Of a stretch of 64,000 nt of DNA, positions 9,283-18,295 are shown piece after piece. Source of the stretch: RH-AL1 sp965277355 (GTDB taxonomy: Bacteria > Pseudomonadota > Alphaproteobacteria > Rhizobiales > Beijerinckiaceae). Numbering within the stretch: the stretch's first letter is position 1; each line of letters starts with the position of its first letter. The notes below the pieces were generated by a model. The model was not told the DNA's origin. It saw nothing but the letters and a program-made list of their open reading frames with translations, and searched no databases. The position numbers were made by a program, and so were the translations under genes. The DNA lies in NCBI GenBank assembly GCA_965277355.1, contig CBDICN010000001.1, positions 930,001 through 994,000 of the forward strand, read 5' to 3'.

Positions 9283-9999
9283 TCATTCGTCGACGGTGTG
9301 GTCTCGAGCAAGTCGCTCGATCAACGCCATTGCGAGCGGTCGTGTAATCCGGCGGCCAGAGGCCATTGCCTCCTCGTCGGCGGCGGCAACGAAATCCCTT
9401 ATCGCCGCGAGCGATTGCTCGCAGTGTAGGGCGGCATAATGCACGACGTCCTCATCGATCCTGATCTGCCGGTCGGAAAACAGCTTCACGAGGACAGCAC
9501 GCAGCAACGCCGCGTCCGGTTGCTTGATCGAGATCGCAACGGCAAGGCGAAGCCGAGACAGCAGATCCGGCGTGGCCAGACCCCAGCGATCCGGCGGCAC
9601 GCGGGCGGTGATGAGCAGCCAGCCCGCGTTCTCCCTGGCTAAGTTCAACAAATGGAACAGCTGGTGCTCGGCGAATCCTGCCCGGTCACCATCCTCGATC
9701 AGTGCGATCGGCGGATGGTGCATCAGGACTTCGAGGTCACGGCCGCGCCGGATCGTCTGCGCGCCGGCACGCGCAGCCCAGATCGTGCCGAGGTGGCTTT
9801 TGCCGGCACCGGCGGCGCCAAGCAGGAGGAGCACGCGACCGGGCCAATCCGGCCAGCGTTCGACCATCGCATGGGCTTCGGCGTTCGAGGCGGACAGCAG
9901 GTACTCTTCGCGGTCGTAGCTGGGGTCGCGCGTGAGATCGAGAGCAAGCTGCCGCCCGCGATGCGTCGCTCCCCGCCTGGCGCCGTCGTCTGTCGTCAT
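9283..9999 (-). CDS. hdaA: HdaA, DnaA-related inhibitor of replication re-initiation
   Basis: A 238-residue DnaA-like AAA+ ATPase without the DnaA DNA-binding domain. An N-terminal QLALDL (17-22) is a good match to the beta-clamp-binding motif of Hda/HdaA, and the Walker A motif GAAGAGKSH is at 61-69. HdaA works with the sliding clamp to stimulate DnaA-ATP hydrolysis (RIDA) and prevent over-initiation. The ATG at 9999 overlaps the TGA of the upstream AI-2E permease gene (ATGA), suggesting translational coupling. The open frame continues far upstream, but that part is antisense-type shadow. Neighbours (AI-2E permease, divergent purMN) match the usual alphaproteobacterial arrangement. Confidence 0.93.
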   Translation of the reverse strand: MTTDDGARRGATHRGRQLALDLTRDPSYDREEYLLSASNAEAHAMVERWPDWPGRVLLLLGAAGAGKSHLGTIWAARAGAQTIRRGRDLEVLMHHPPIALIEDGDRAGFAEHQLFHLLNLARENAGWLLITARVPPDRWGLATPDLLSRLRLAVAISIKQPDAALLRAVLVKLFSDRQIRIDEDVVHYAALHCEQSLAAIRDFVAAADEEAMASGRRITRPLAMALIERLARDHTVDE

Positions 10000-11201
10000 G
10001 CGCGGAGACTTGACGCTTCCGGCCGCTCGAGAACCGGGTGCGGCGCCTCCAAGTCGCCGCCCGGCGCCGCGTCGAGGGCCGGACGCGAGGTGACGACGCC
10101 GGTGAAGATCGGGCTTTGCCGGTAGCGATGCGTCGCGAAGCGCAGCAGCACCCCGATCGCTGACGAAACCGGAACCGCGACGATGAGGCCGAGCAGACCG
10201 AAGACGCTGCCGAAGCCGAGCAGCGCGAAGATGATCCACACCGGATGCAGCCCCACCTTGTCGCCCACGAGCTTGGGCGAAAGCACGTTGCCTTCGAGGA
10301 ACTGCCCGACGAGAACGATGCCCAGCGCCGTTACCGGCAGCTGCCAATTGGGCCAGCCCTGAACGACCGCGATCAGAATCGCGAGGAACAGCACGACGAG
10401 CGATCCGATGTAGGGAATGAAGCTCAGGATGCCACCGACGATCCCGATCAGCAGCCCGAAATTGAGCCCGATGATCGAGAGTCCGATGCCGTACCAGGCC
10501 GCGAGGAAGAGGCAGACGAGCGACTGCCCGCGGAGGAAGCCGGCCAACGCGTCGTCGATCTCGTGTGCCAGGCCGCGCACCGTTTCGCGGTCGCGCGGAG
10601 GCACGAGGCCGTCGATCGTGGCGACCATCCTGCCCCAATCGAGCAGGATGTAGAAGCCGACCACCGGCGTGACGATGAGGAGCGAGAACAGGTCGAGCAG
10701 GGCCGCGCCGCGCGACAGCAGGCCGTTCGCAAAGCCAACCGTCCACGCCACGCCCTTGTTCGCTAGGTCGCCGGCGTAGTTCTTGATGTCGGCGGTCCCG
10801 CCGCCGTTAATGCCGAGCTTGCTCAACAGCTTCTCGGCCCAGCCGGTCGAGAGCTGATCGCCGGCTGCGGCGGCGAGGTCCTGCACCCGCTTCACGAGCC
10901 CCGGCAGCGCCTGGATGAAGCTCGCCACCTGGCGTACGATCATCGGTGTGACGAAGAAGAGCGTGAGGATGACGACGACGAGCAACCCGACGACGAGGAT
11001 CGTCACGGCCCAGATGCGACGGATACCCATCCGCTCCAGCTTGTTGGCCAGCGGATCGAGCAAATAGCCGATCACGAGCGCCATGACGAACGGGAGCAGA
11101 ACCGCGCTGAAAAGCCAGAGCAGGACGGCCAGGAGCAAGCAGCCGGTCACCCAGAAGCCGACCTGCCAGGCGATGCTGGTGCGCTTGCGCTCGACAGTCA
11201 C
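9996..11201 (-). CDS. AI-2E family transporter (PerM/YdiK-like membrane protein)
   Basis: Polytopic inner-membrane protein of about 401 residues in the AI-2E exporter superfamily, which includes TqsA and various antiporters; substrate is not predictable. Hydrophobic segments are clear at the N-terminus (VGFWVTGCLLLAVLLWLFSAVL), in the middle, and in a C-terminal cluster (GIVGGILSFIPYIGSLVVLF; IIFALLGFGSVFGLLGLIVA). The PYIGS element is typical of the family. A GTG start at 11201 with GGAG about nine bases upstream gives a protein beginning near the first membrane helix; the frame is open to 11432 but that extension is Cys/Arg-rich and atypical. It is coupled to hdaA by a 4-base overlap and diverges from purM. 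Confidence 0.9.
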   Translation of the reverse strand: MTVERKRTSIAWQVGFWVTGCLLLAVLLWLFSAVLLPFVMALVIGYLLDPLANKLERMGIRRIWAVTILVVGLLVVVILTLFFVTPMIVRQVASFIQALPGLVKRVQDLAAAAGDQLSTGWAEKLLSKLGINGGGTADIKNYAGDLANKGVAWTVGFANGLLSRGAALLDLFSLLIVTPVVGFYILLDWGRMVATIDGLVPPRDRETVRGLAHEIDDALAGFLRGQSLVCLFLAAWYGIGLSIIGLNFGLLIGIVGGILSFIPYIGSLVVLFLAILIAVVQGWPNWQLPVTALGIVLVGQFLEGNVLSPKLVGDKVGLHPVWIIFALLGFGSVFGLLGLIVAVPVSSAIGVLLRFATHRYRQSPIFTGVVTSRPALDAAPGGDLEAPHPVLERPEASSLRA

Positions 11202-11403
11202 GCCAGGATGCTCCGATCCGCCGCAGCGGCCGCACGCAGATAGGCCCCGGCTCCGCTTGAGGTCAATGGCGTTCGGCGCGATCCAACAACGTGTATCACG
11301 AGCCGAGCACGATGCCGCGACGTCAGGCGACGCCCCGCCATTGCGCCTTGCCAGCATGGTCTTTATGGCCATGGCCGGACACGATGATGTGACAAGACAC
11401 CAG

Positions 11404-12486
11404 ATGAGCCAGAACGAGCCCAAGGCGAACATCGGTTTGACCTATGCCGATGCCGGCGTCGACATCGCGGCGGGCAATGCGATGGTCGATCGCATCAAGC
11501 CGCTCGTGCGCGCGACGCGGCGCCCCGGCGCGGATGCCGAGATCGGCGGGTTCGGCGGCCTGTTCGATCTCAAGGCGGCCGGCTTCAAGGACCCCATCCT
11601 GGTCGCCGCTAACGATGGCGTAGGCTCGAAGGTCAAGATCGCCATCGAGACCGGGCGGCACGGCACCATCGGCATCGACCTCGTCGCGATGTGCGTGAAC
11701 GATCTCGTGGTCCAAGGCGCGGAGCCGCTGTTCTTCCTCGACTATTTCGCCACCGGCAAACTCGCGCCGGACGTCGGCGCCGCGATCGTCGCGGGCATCG
11801 CCGAGGGCTGCCGCCGGGCCGGCGCGGCGCTGATCGGCGGTGAGACCGCGGAGATGCCGGGTCTCTACGCCGGCAAGGACTACGACCTCGCAGGCTTCGC
11901 CGTCGGCGCGGCGGAGCGCGGCACGCTGCTGCCGCGCGCGGGCATCGGGCCGGGCGACCTGATCCTCGGCCTGCCCTCCTCAGGCGTTCATGCCAACGGT
12001 TTCTCGCTGGTGCGCCGCATCGTCTCCGACGCCCGACTGCAGTGGACCGACCCGGCGCCGTTCGACGAAGCGCGCGACATCGCCGACGCCCTGCTCACGC
12101 CGACCCGCATCTATGTGAAGGCGCTGCTATCCGCCCTGCGCGTGCCGGGGGGCGCCGGGATCAAGGCGCTGGCCCACATCACCGGTGGCGGCTTCCCGGA
12201 CAACATCCCGCGTGTTTTGCCGGCCGGCTGCGCGGCCGAGATCGACCTCGGCGCGATCGATGTGCCGCCGGTGTTCGGCTGGCTGGCGCGCACCGGCGGG
12301 GTCGCCGAAACCGAGATGCTCCGCACTCTCAACTGCGGGATCGGCATGGTGGTCGTCGTGGCGGCGGACTCGTGCGACGGAGTGGTCGACGCCTTGAACG
12401 CCGCGGGGGAAGCGTCGGTCGCGCTGGGGCGCCTCATCCCCCGGGGCGACTCCGGCGTCACCTACAAGGGGCGTCTGCGGCTGTGA
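11404..12486 (+). CDS. purM: Phosphoribosylformylglycinamidine cyclo-ligase (AIR synthetase)
   Basis: Fifth step of de novo purine synthesis, ATP-dependent cyclisation of FGAM to AIR. The protein is 360 residues from the chosen ATG and has the family landmarks GLTYADAGVDI near the start, GGFGGLFDLK, VAANDGVGSKVKIA, GTIGIDLVAMCVNDLV, GGETAEMPG and HITGGGFPDNIPRVLP. In-frame ATGs exist upstream (for example at 11356), but homology begins around GLTYADAG, so 11404 was chosen; no strong ribosome-binding site is visible. Its TGA overlaps the GTG start of purN, so the two are translationally coupled. Confidence 0.97.
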   Translation: MSQNEPKANIGLTYADAGVDIAAGNAMVDRIKPLVRATRRPGADAEIGGFGGLFDLKAAGFKDPILVAANDGVGSKVKIAIETGRHGTIGIDLVAMCVNDLVVQGAEPLFFLDYFATGKLAPDVGAAIVAGIAEGCRRAGAALIGGETAEMPGLYAGKDYDLAGFAVGAAERGTLLPRAGIGPGDLILGLPSSGVHANGFSLVRRIVSDARLQWTDPAPFDEARDIADALLTPTRIYVKALLSALRVPGGAGIKALAHITGGGFPDNIPRVLPAGCAAEIDLGAIDVPPVFGWLARTGGVAETEMLRTLNCGIGMVVVVAADSCDGVVDALNAAGEASVALGRLIPRGDSGVTYKGRLRL

Positions 12487-13133
12487 GCAGCAGACGCCGC
12501 ACCGCCATCCTGATCTCCGGCCGCGGCTCGAACATGCAGGCGCTGATCGAGGCGGCGCGCGACCCTACCTATCCGGCCGAGATCGCTCTCGTCCTGTCGA
12601 ACCGGCCGGAAGCGCCGGGCCTCGCCACGGCCAAGGCCGCCGGCATCGCCGTCGCGGCCGTCGATCACAAGATCTATGCCGGGCGCGAGGATTTCGAGCG
12701 CTCGATGCAGGCGCTACTGGAAATCCATCGCATCGAGATCGTCTGCATGGCCGGCTTCATGCGCCTGGTGACGCCCTGGTTCGTGTGCCAATGGCTCAAG
12801 CGGATGATCAACGTCCATCCCGCCCTCCTCCCGGCGTTCCGTGGGCTCGACACGCATGCCCGCGCGCTCGCCGAGGGCGTCAAGATCCACGGCTGCACGG
12901 TTCATTTCGTGGTGCCGGCCATGGACGAAGGTCCGATCCTGGCGCAGGCGGCTGTGCCGGTGCTCGACAGCGATTCGCCGGAAAGCCTCGCACGCCGGGT
13001 CCTCGAGCAGGAGCACCGCATCTACCCCGCCGCATTGGCGCGTGTGGCAAGGGGCGGTCTCACCGTTCAAGGCAACCGCGTCTATGATGCCGCGCCGGCA
13101 TCGGAGCCGGCGGCGATGATCGTCCCGCCCTGA
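12483..13133 (+). CDS. purN: Phosphoribosylglycinamide formyltransferase 1
   Basis: A 216-residue GAR transformylase transferring a formyl group from 10-formyl-THF to GAR in purine synthesis. GTG start at 12483 overlaps the purM stop (GTGA). Key features are the phosphate-binding ISGRGSNMQAL near residues 11-21, the catalytic triad Asn110 and His112 (INVHPALLPAF) with Asp148 (AMDEGPIL), and HGCTVHFV. An upstream in-frame reading through purM is only the out-of-frame shadow of that gene. A C-terminal tail after GNRVYD is slightly longer than in E. coli PurN. With purM it forms a two-gene operon. Confidence 0.97.
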   Translation: MSSRRRTAILISGRGSNMQALIEAARDPTYPAEIALVLSNRPEAPGLATAKAAGIAVAAVDHKIYAGREDFERSMQALLEIHRIEIVCMAGFMRLVTPWFVCQWLKRMINVHPALLPAFRGLDTHARALAEGVKIHGCTVHFVVPAMDEGPILAQAAVPVLDSDSPESLARRVLEQEHRIYPAALARVARGGLTVQGNRVYDAAPASEPAAMIVPP

Positions 13134-13158
13134 TCCAGGCGGCCACGGAGCCCGCGCG

Positions 13159-14433
13159 ATGCCGCAGACAAGAACCGCCAGCGACGAGGCCAAGAGCCCC
13201 TTGGCGCTGCTGAAGCCGCATTGGCAGCTGGTCCTCGCCTGCTTTCTCGGCTGGTTCCTCGACGCCTTCGATCAGGTCGCGATCATTCTCGTGCTCCCGG
13301 AGATCGGCAAGCATTTCGGCGTCTCCTTGACCGCGATGGGACTGGTGATCACCGCCCAGAGCGTGGGCCGCGTATTCGGCAACGTCGGCTGGGGCTGGCT
13401 TGCGGATCGCTACGGCCGCAAGCTCACCTTCATGCTGGGCGTCATCTGGTTCGCCGCCTTCTCGGGCCTGTCCGGCCTCGCCTGGAGCTACGGCGCGCTC
13501 GTGGTGATCCAGCTTCTGTTCGGCATCGGCTTCGGCGGCGAGTGGACGGCCTCGGCCGCGCTGCTCATGGAGACCGTGCCGGCGCGGGCGCGGGCGGTCG
13601 CGTCGTCGCTGATGATGGCGGGCTACGAGTTCGGCTTCTTCGCCGCCGCCGGCGCGCAGGCACTGCTGCTGCCGCACTACGGCTGGCGCTCGCTGTTCCT
13701 CGTGGGCGTCGCGCCGGCGCTGCTCGCGATCTTGATCCGCACCGGTGTCGGCGAAAGCCCGGTCTGGCTGCGGACCAGGCGCGACGGCGTCGCCGCCCGG
13801 ATGCCGCCGTCTGCCGGCTTCACCATGAACGCCGCCGCGTGGCAGGCCTGCGCCTTCATGGCGATGCTGCAGTTCCAGACGGCATCGCTCTACAGCTTCT
13901 ACCCGACTCTCCTGAAGACGGTGAGGGGTTTTGGGCCGGACACCGTGTTCGTTGCGGTCGCCTGCTACTCGGTGGGCTCGATCCTCGGCAAGCTCACCTG
14001 CGGCTGGGCCGCCTCGCGGTTCGGCACGCGCGAGACGATCCTCGCCTGCCTCGCCGTCACGCTGATTACGATTTACCCGTTCACGGGTGTGACCGCGTTG
14101 CCGCTGGTGCTGCTGACGGCATTCGTCGTCGGCGGATCGAGCAGCGGAGTCTTCGCGCTGGTGCCGCAGTACCTGTCGCTCAGGTTCTCCAACGCCGTGC
14201 GGTCCTTCGGCATGGGGCTGGCGTACGCGGTGGCGGCGTTCAGCCAGGGTATCGCCACCTATGCGATACCCGCGGCCGGAAACGGGATCGGCCTCGCGCT
14301 CGGCATCGTCGTTTTCGTCGCCGCCAGCAGTCTCGCCGTTGCGGCGATCGTCATCCGCGAACCGCGCCACCTTCCGGGGCGCGACATGGGCGAGCCAAGT
14401 GACTCGCACAGCGCACTGGCCGGAGCGTTGTGA
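13159..14433 (+). CDS. MFS transporter (sugar/aromatic-acid/sialic-acid symporter type)
   Basis: A 424-residue major facilitator with about 12 hydrophobic segments. The loop 2-3 signature is GWLADRYGRK, and GIGFGGEWTASAALLMETVP in helix 4-5 is typical of the AAHS/NanT-like metabolite:H+ symporters. LDAFDQV in the first helix carries the acidic residues seen in that subgroup. Substrate is unknown. It starts 25 bp after purN on the same strand, close enough for co-transcription, although a functional link to purine synthesis is not evident. It converges with ndk. Confidence 0.9.
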   Translation: MPQTRTASDEAKSPLALLKPHWQLVLACFLGWFLDAFDQVAIILVLPEIGKHFGVSLTAMGLVITAQSVGRVFGNVGWGWLADRYGRKLTFMLGVIWFAAFSGLSGLAWSYGALVVIQLLFGIGFGGEWTASAALLMETVPARARAVASSLMMAGYEFGFFAAAGAQALLLPHYGWRSLFLVGVAPALLAILIRTGVGESPVWLRTRRDGVAARMPPSAGFTMNAAAWQACAFMAMLQFQTASLYSFYPTLLKTVRGFGPDTVFVAVACYSVGSILGKLTCGWAASRFGTRETILACLAVTLITIYPFTGVTALPLVLLTAFVVGGSSSGVFALVPQYLSLRFSNAVRSFGMGLAYAVAAFSQGIATYAIPAAGNGIGLALGIVVFVAASSLAVAAIVIREPRHLPGRDMGEPSDSHSALAGAL

Positions 14434-14542
14434 CGCCTACAGCATCGGACGGTGATTGGGAGTCGCTTCGCGACGACGCTTATGTGCCTGTCCTTGCTAC
14501 GCTTCCCTGGTCGGAGCCATCTCCGCAACAGCGGACGTTGCT

Positions 14543-14965
14543 CTAGCCGACAATCTCGTTACCGCTGAACCATTGGGCGATCTCGGCCTGCGCGGTCTCG
14601 ACCGCGTCCGAGCCATGCGCGGAGTTCTCGCCGACGGAGATCGCGTGCTCCGCGCGGATGGTGCCGGGCTCGGCCTTCTTCGGGTCGGTCGCGCCGAGCA
14701 CGTCGCGGTAGGCCTTGATCGCGTTGTCGCCCTCGAGCACCTGTACCACGACCGGACCGGCGATCATCGTCTCGACAAGCTCACCGAAGAAGGGGCGCTC
14801 CTTGTGCACCGCATAAAAGGTCTCGGCCTGGGCGCGGGTCATCAGCACGCGCTTCTGAGCGACGATGCACAGGCCGGCCCTCTCGATCAGCGCGTTGATG
14901 GCGCCCGTCAGGTTACGGCGCGTGGCATCCGGCTTGAGGATGGAGAACGTGCGTTCGATCGCCAT
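14543..14965 (-). CDS. ndk: Nucleoside diphosphate kinase
   Basis: A 140-residue NDP kinase that balances NTP pools by transferring the gamma phosphate from ATP through a phosphohistidine. The catalytic His117 lies in the signature NSAHGSD, and the N-terminal ERTFSILKPDA and GPVVVQVLEGDNAI are canonical. Length is exactly typical. It is monocistronic in appearance: the MFS gene converges on it and the zinc alcohol dehydrogenase gene lies 160 bp upstream on the same strand. Confidence 0.98.
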   Translation of the reverse strand: MAIERTFSILKPDATRRNLTGAINALIERAGLCIVAQKRVLMTRAQAETFYAVHKERPFFGELVETMIAGPVVVQVLEGDNAIKAYRDVLGATDPKKAEPGTIRAEHAISVGENSAHGSDAVETAQAEIAQWFSGNEIVG

Positions 14966-15127
14966 GGCTGCGCGTATCCTGGACCTGCTCGGGAAAACGC
15001 GCTTGTAGCCACGGGTCGGTGGCGAGGCAAGCCGCCGCGGTGCCCCGCGAGGCGGGTCATGCGCTATCGCGGCGACGCGCCAACGGCGGCCGAACGGACC
15101 GCCGCTGCTCGAACGCCGCCGGCAGTC

Positions 15128-16303
15128 TCAATGGAGGTTGAACACCACCTTGACGCAACCGTCCTTCTTGTCCCGGAATGTTTTGTAGAGGTCCGGACCC
15201 TGCGAAAGGTCGCTGCTGCGGTGGGTGATGAGCGAGGTCGCGTCGATCTTGCCATCCTGAGTGAGCTTCAAAAGCGGCTCGAGGTAGCGCTTCACGTGCG
15301 TCTGCCCGCTCTTGATGGTCAGCCCCTTCTGCACCACCGAACCCATGTTGATCGGCACCGGGCCGCCGTAGACGCCCGGCACGGAAACGATGCCGCAAGG
15401 CCGCACCGCCTTGATGGCCTCGTTGAGCACGTAGGGCCGCTCCGTCGAAGTCAGCTTCTCCTGAACCGCGCCTAGCGCACCCATGACGCCGTGGTGGCCC
15501 GCGCTGGCTTCCATGCCGACACAATCGATCACCGAGTCCGCGCCCTTGCCCGCACTGATCTCGAGGATGCGCTCGTAGACGTCCTCGTTCTCGAAGTCGA
15601 TGATGTCGGTCGCCCCCGCCTTGCGCGCCAGCGCGACGCGCTCAGGCACCGTCTCGATGGCGATGATGCGCCCGGCGCCCATGATCTTCGCCGACTGGAT
15701 GGCGAAGATGCCGACCGGCCCGGCGCCCCAGATCGCGACGACGTCGCCGCCTTGCACTTCCGCGTGGTCGGCGGCCTGCCAGCCGGTTGGCAGGATGTCG
15801 GTGAGGAACAGCACCTGTTCGTCGCTCAGGCCGTCGGGGACCACCATCGGCGCGACGTCGGCCATCGGCACGCGGACGTACTCGGCCTGGCCGCCCGCGT
15901 AACCGCCGGTGATATGCGAATAGCCGAACAGGCCGGCCGTCGTGTAGCCGAATTGTTCCGCCGCCATCTTGGCGTTGCGGTTGGAGCGTTCGCAGACGCT
16001 GTAGTTTCCGAGCTTGCACTGGCGGCATTCGCCGCAGTTGATATTGAAGGGGACGACGACGCGCTGTCCCTTCTTGAGCTTGTGGTTCGGATTCCCGACC
16101 TCGACGACCTCGCCCATGAATTCGTGACCGAGCACGTCGCCCGACTCCATCGTCGGCATCAGCCCGTCCATCAGGTGCAGGTCGGAGCCGCAAATCGCGC
16201 AACTTGTGACCTTGACGATGACGTCGCGAGCGTCCTCGATCGTCGGATCCGGGACCGTGTCGCAGCGAATGTCGCCTTTGCCGTGCCAGCATAGAGCGCG
16301 CAT
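15128..16303 (-). CDS. Zinc-dependent alcohol dehydrogenase (FdhA-like subfamily)
   Basis: A 391-residue medium-chain dehydrogenase/reductase. Catalytic zinc ligands are Cys38 (AICGSDLH) and His60-Glu61 (GHEFMGEV). Structural zinc is bound by Cys90, 93, 96 and 104 (CGECRQCKLGNYSVC). The Rossmann fold motif GAGPVGIFA follows. The extended middle region and overall pattern resemble glutathione-independent formaldehyde dehydrogenase-like enzymes, so the substrate may be an aldehyde or alcohol, but this is inference. The start is well supported: AGGAGGAG lies just before the ATG, among the strongest ribosome-binding sites in the window. It appears to be a single-gene unit. Confidence 0.93.
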   Translation of the reverse strand: MRALCWHGKGDIRCDTVPDPTIEDARDVIVKVTSCAICGSDLHLMDGLMPTMESGDVLGHEFMGEVVEVGNPNHKLKKGQRVVVPFNINCGECRQCKLGNYSVCERSNRNAKMAAEQFGYTTAGLFGYSHITGGYAGGQAEYVRVPMADVAPMVVPDGLSDEQVLFLTDILPTGWQAADHAEVQGGDVVAIWGAGPVGIFAIQSAKIMGAGRIIAIETVPERVALARKAGATDIIDFENEDVYERILEISAGKGADSVIDCVGMEASAGHHGVMGALGAVQEKLTSTERPYVLNEAIKAVRPCGIVSVPGVYGGPVPINMGSVVQKGLTIKSGQTHVKRYLEPLLKLTQDGKIDATSLITHRSSDLSQGPDLYKTFRDKKDGCVKVVFNLH

Positions 16304-16606
16304 GAAATCTCCTCCTACGCCGACGCGAAGGCCGCGCGGGCCGTAGGTTCAAGAGCAGGTCTAGGAAAATGTTCCGACAATCAAAACAGCGCGCTCGATT
16401 GTACCAATGACGTACACAGGCTTCATGTTTCGTAGATCGAGGATGGAGCCCGGGAGCTTGGCTTTTAGGCCGAACATCTTCCACGAGCCCGTGTCGTGGC
16501 CCGAACCTACCTCCGACGCGCTGGACGGCGGGCGTCCGCATGGAGGTGGCATGCTCTGTCATGGCTCGAAGGTCGAGGGAGACCGGGAGTTGCGGCCGGT
16601 CGTCGG
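16304..16606. other. Intergenic region upstream of the alcohol dehydrogenase
   Basis: About 300 bases between two leftward genes. The right part is presumably the 3' trailer of the Sel1-repeat gene and the left part the promoter region of the alcohol dehydrogenase. The sequence around 16360-16410 is AT-richer (with ATTGTACCAAT and AATCAAAAC), which suits a promoter or operator, but no clear -35/-10 pair could be assigned. Short open frames here have no recognisable protein features. Confidence 0.4.
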
Positions 16607-17347
16607 CTAGTTTCGCGCGACGGTGAAATGCAGCCAGTCGCTCGCCGCGGATCGACCGGTCAAGCGCGCCACGGCGAGCACCCGCCACGTGTAAGCACCG
16701 TGCAAGTCCGGCAGCCTCGCGAACAGACTGGAGGTGCCAGTAAAGCTCGAGAAAACGTCATGCGAACCGGGTGCACCGGGAGCGCGCACCTCGACGTGGT
16801 AGCGCACCGGCTCGGGTTGCGCGGGCGCGGTCCACACGAGTTCGATCCCGCCCGATCGGGAATCCAATCTGGCACCAGCGGCTGGCGCGATGGCATTCGG
16901 GGCCTTCAGGGCCGTTCCTCCAGACACCCGGATGCGCGGCGCGGCGAGACGAGAACGAGCGGCTGGTAGGGCGGATGCCGCGAACCACGCGCGGGCGATG
17001 TCGTTGTTTTTCGGGACGCCCTCCCCTGCCTCGTAGAGCTGGCCGAGATTGTAGGCCGCTCGATGGTTGCCATGCGCGGCGGCACGCGCGTACCAAGTGG
17101 CCGCCTGCGCGATGTTCGATGTGACACCACGGCCGCTGTCCAACATGACGGCAACGTTGAACTCCGCGTCGGGCAGTCCGGCCTCGGCGGCGCGCCGATA
17201 GAGCAGGAAGGCGAGGTGGGCATGCCCCTTGCCGTCTTGGCGAATAGCCTGATCGAACGAATGGGCTGCACCGGCGCCCGACGCGAGTGACGGGAGGCAC
17301 GCCGAAACACTCAGGAGCCCACCGAGGATCTTGGAACGCGAATCCAT
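16607..17347 (-). CDS. Exported Sel1-repeat protein with C-terminal FnIII-like domain
   Basis: A 246-residue protein with a signal peptide (LLSVSACLPSLASGAGAAH) and two clear Sel1-type repeats: AFLLYRRAAEAGLPDAEFNV through GRGV (46-75) and AATWYARAAAHGNHRAAYNL through GEGV (82-111), with a third partial unit. The C-terminal half (IELVWTAPAQPEPVRYHVEV, FARLPDLHGAYTWRVLAV) reads like a fibronectin type III-like beta sandwich. Sel1 repeats usually mediate protein interaction in the envelope. It lies 4 bp after the OmpA-like gene on the same strand, so the two are very likely co-expressed and may act together at the peptidoglycan. Function unknown. Confidence 0.82.
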   Translation of the reverse strand: MDSRSKILGGLLSVSACLPSLASGAGAAHSFDQAIRQDGKGHAHLAFLLYRRAAEAGLPDAEFNVAVMLDSGRGVTSNIAQAATWYARAAAHGNHRAAYNLGQLYEAGEGVPKNNDIARAWFAASALPAARSRLAAPRIRVSGGTALKAPNAIAPAAGARLDSRSGGIELVWTAPAQPEPVRYHVEVRAPGAPGSHDVFSSFTGTSSLFARLPDLHGAYTWRVLAVARLTGRSAASDWLHFTVARN

Positions 17348-17351
17348 TCAT

Positions 17352-17813
17352 CTAATGCCACGAAATGACGACACGACGATTTTGAGCTTCCGCGACACCC
17401 TCCGGCGTCGGCACGTAGGGTTCCGTCTGCCCCTTGGCGACCAGCTGGAAGCGAGCGGCGGGTATCCCCCGATCCAGAAGGCCTTGCAGAACGGCAAGGG
17501 CGCGCCGTTGTGACAGGGCGAGGTTGGCTTGAGGTTTTCCGGAAAGATCGGCGTTGCCCGCAACCGTCATGACGATTGGCTTGCCCTCATTGTAGGCGCG
17601 CGAGGCGCGGTCGAGAATAGCCTCGTCCCGCTCATGAAGCTTGCTGCTGCCGAGATCGAACAGGATCACCAGCGATGAAGGCGCCGCGGTGCTTTTCGCG
17701 TTAGCGGCCGTCGATGCGATGGGTTGCGGCGACTGTCCGGCCTCGGCATGTGCCGTTGCACCAAAGAGCGCAACGAAGGCGATCGTGAGAATGGCATCGC
17801 GAGTCTTGGTCAA
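17352..17813 (-). CDS. OmpA-like peptidoglycan-binding domain protein
   Basis: A 153-residue exported protein: a signal peptide ending near AHAEA, a short Ser/Ala linker, then a single OmpA C-terminal-like domain (about 47-153). The domain shows LVILFDLGSSKLHERDEAIL at its start, VMTVAGNADLSGKP, LALSQRRALAVLQGLLDRGI and QNRRVVISW at the end, corresponding to the peptidoglycan-binding fold. No beta-barrel or lipobox is present, so it is probably periplasmic. It is the first gene of a two-gene unit with the Sel1-repeat protein. Confidence 0.85.
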   Translation of the reverse strand: MTKTRDAILTIAFVALFGATAHAEAGQSPQPIASTAANAKSTAAPSSLVILFDLGSSKLHERDEAILDRASRAYNEGKPIVMTVAGNADLSGKPQANLALSQRRALAVLQGLLDRGIPAARFQLVAKGQTEPYVPTPEGVAEAQNRRVVISWH

Positions 17814-18295
17814 TCTGAGCTCCTCGTGGTTGCCTGGGGGCGTTCGCCGATCGCGTTACCGAAGACGGCTTGCCTCCGCTGCGTTTCTTCAGGGAATCGG
17901 CCTCGAACAGGCGGAAATCAAAACTACTTGGCCGAGCCTCTCGAGTTGCGCCGGTAATCCCTGCCTCAAGAGGTTAAGCCGCTCTCTCCGTTGATGCCGG
18001 CTCCGCCTAGCGCGCTCGGGCGTTCAATACCCTGTACGTTCGTAAAGCAGGATGGGGTGAGCGGCGCGCGGACGCTTTGGCCGACGGCCGACGAACTCCG
18101 CTTCGCGACAACGCGCGAACCCTGCGCACGAGTGCAAGGAGCATCGCTCGACGCCATCTCGCTGACCTTCGTGCTGCTCGCGTTCTGCGGTCGCGTGGCT
18201 CTTGCCATCGGCCTTGAAGTCCTCTACGCGGCGCCCGCAATTGACCGATCGATGGCTGCGACCGTCATCATCATCGTCGCTCCTCATCGACTCCT
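17814..18295. other. Long intergenic region without a recognisable gene
   Basis: Some 480 bases between the OmpA-like gene (leftward) and an oxyR-like fragment (rightward). Open frames of 80-100 codons exist on both strands but none shows a recognisable domain, a good ribosome-binding site or a signal sequence. Because the downstream fragment is a decayed regulator, this region may hold the remains of its promoter and of a divergently transcribed target gene, but nothing in the translated frames confirms this. Confidence 0.4.

Noticed and set aside
9283..10746. A 487-residue version of hdaA
   Set aside because: The upstream part overlaps the AI-2E permease in another frame. HdaA proteins start at the ATG that overlaps the permease stop.
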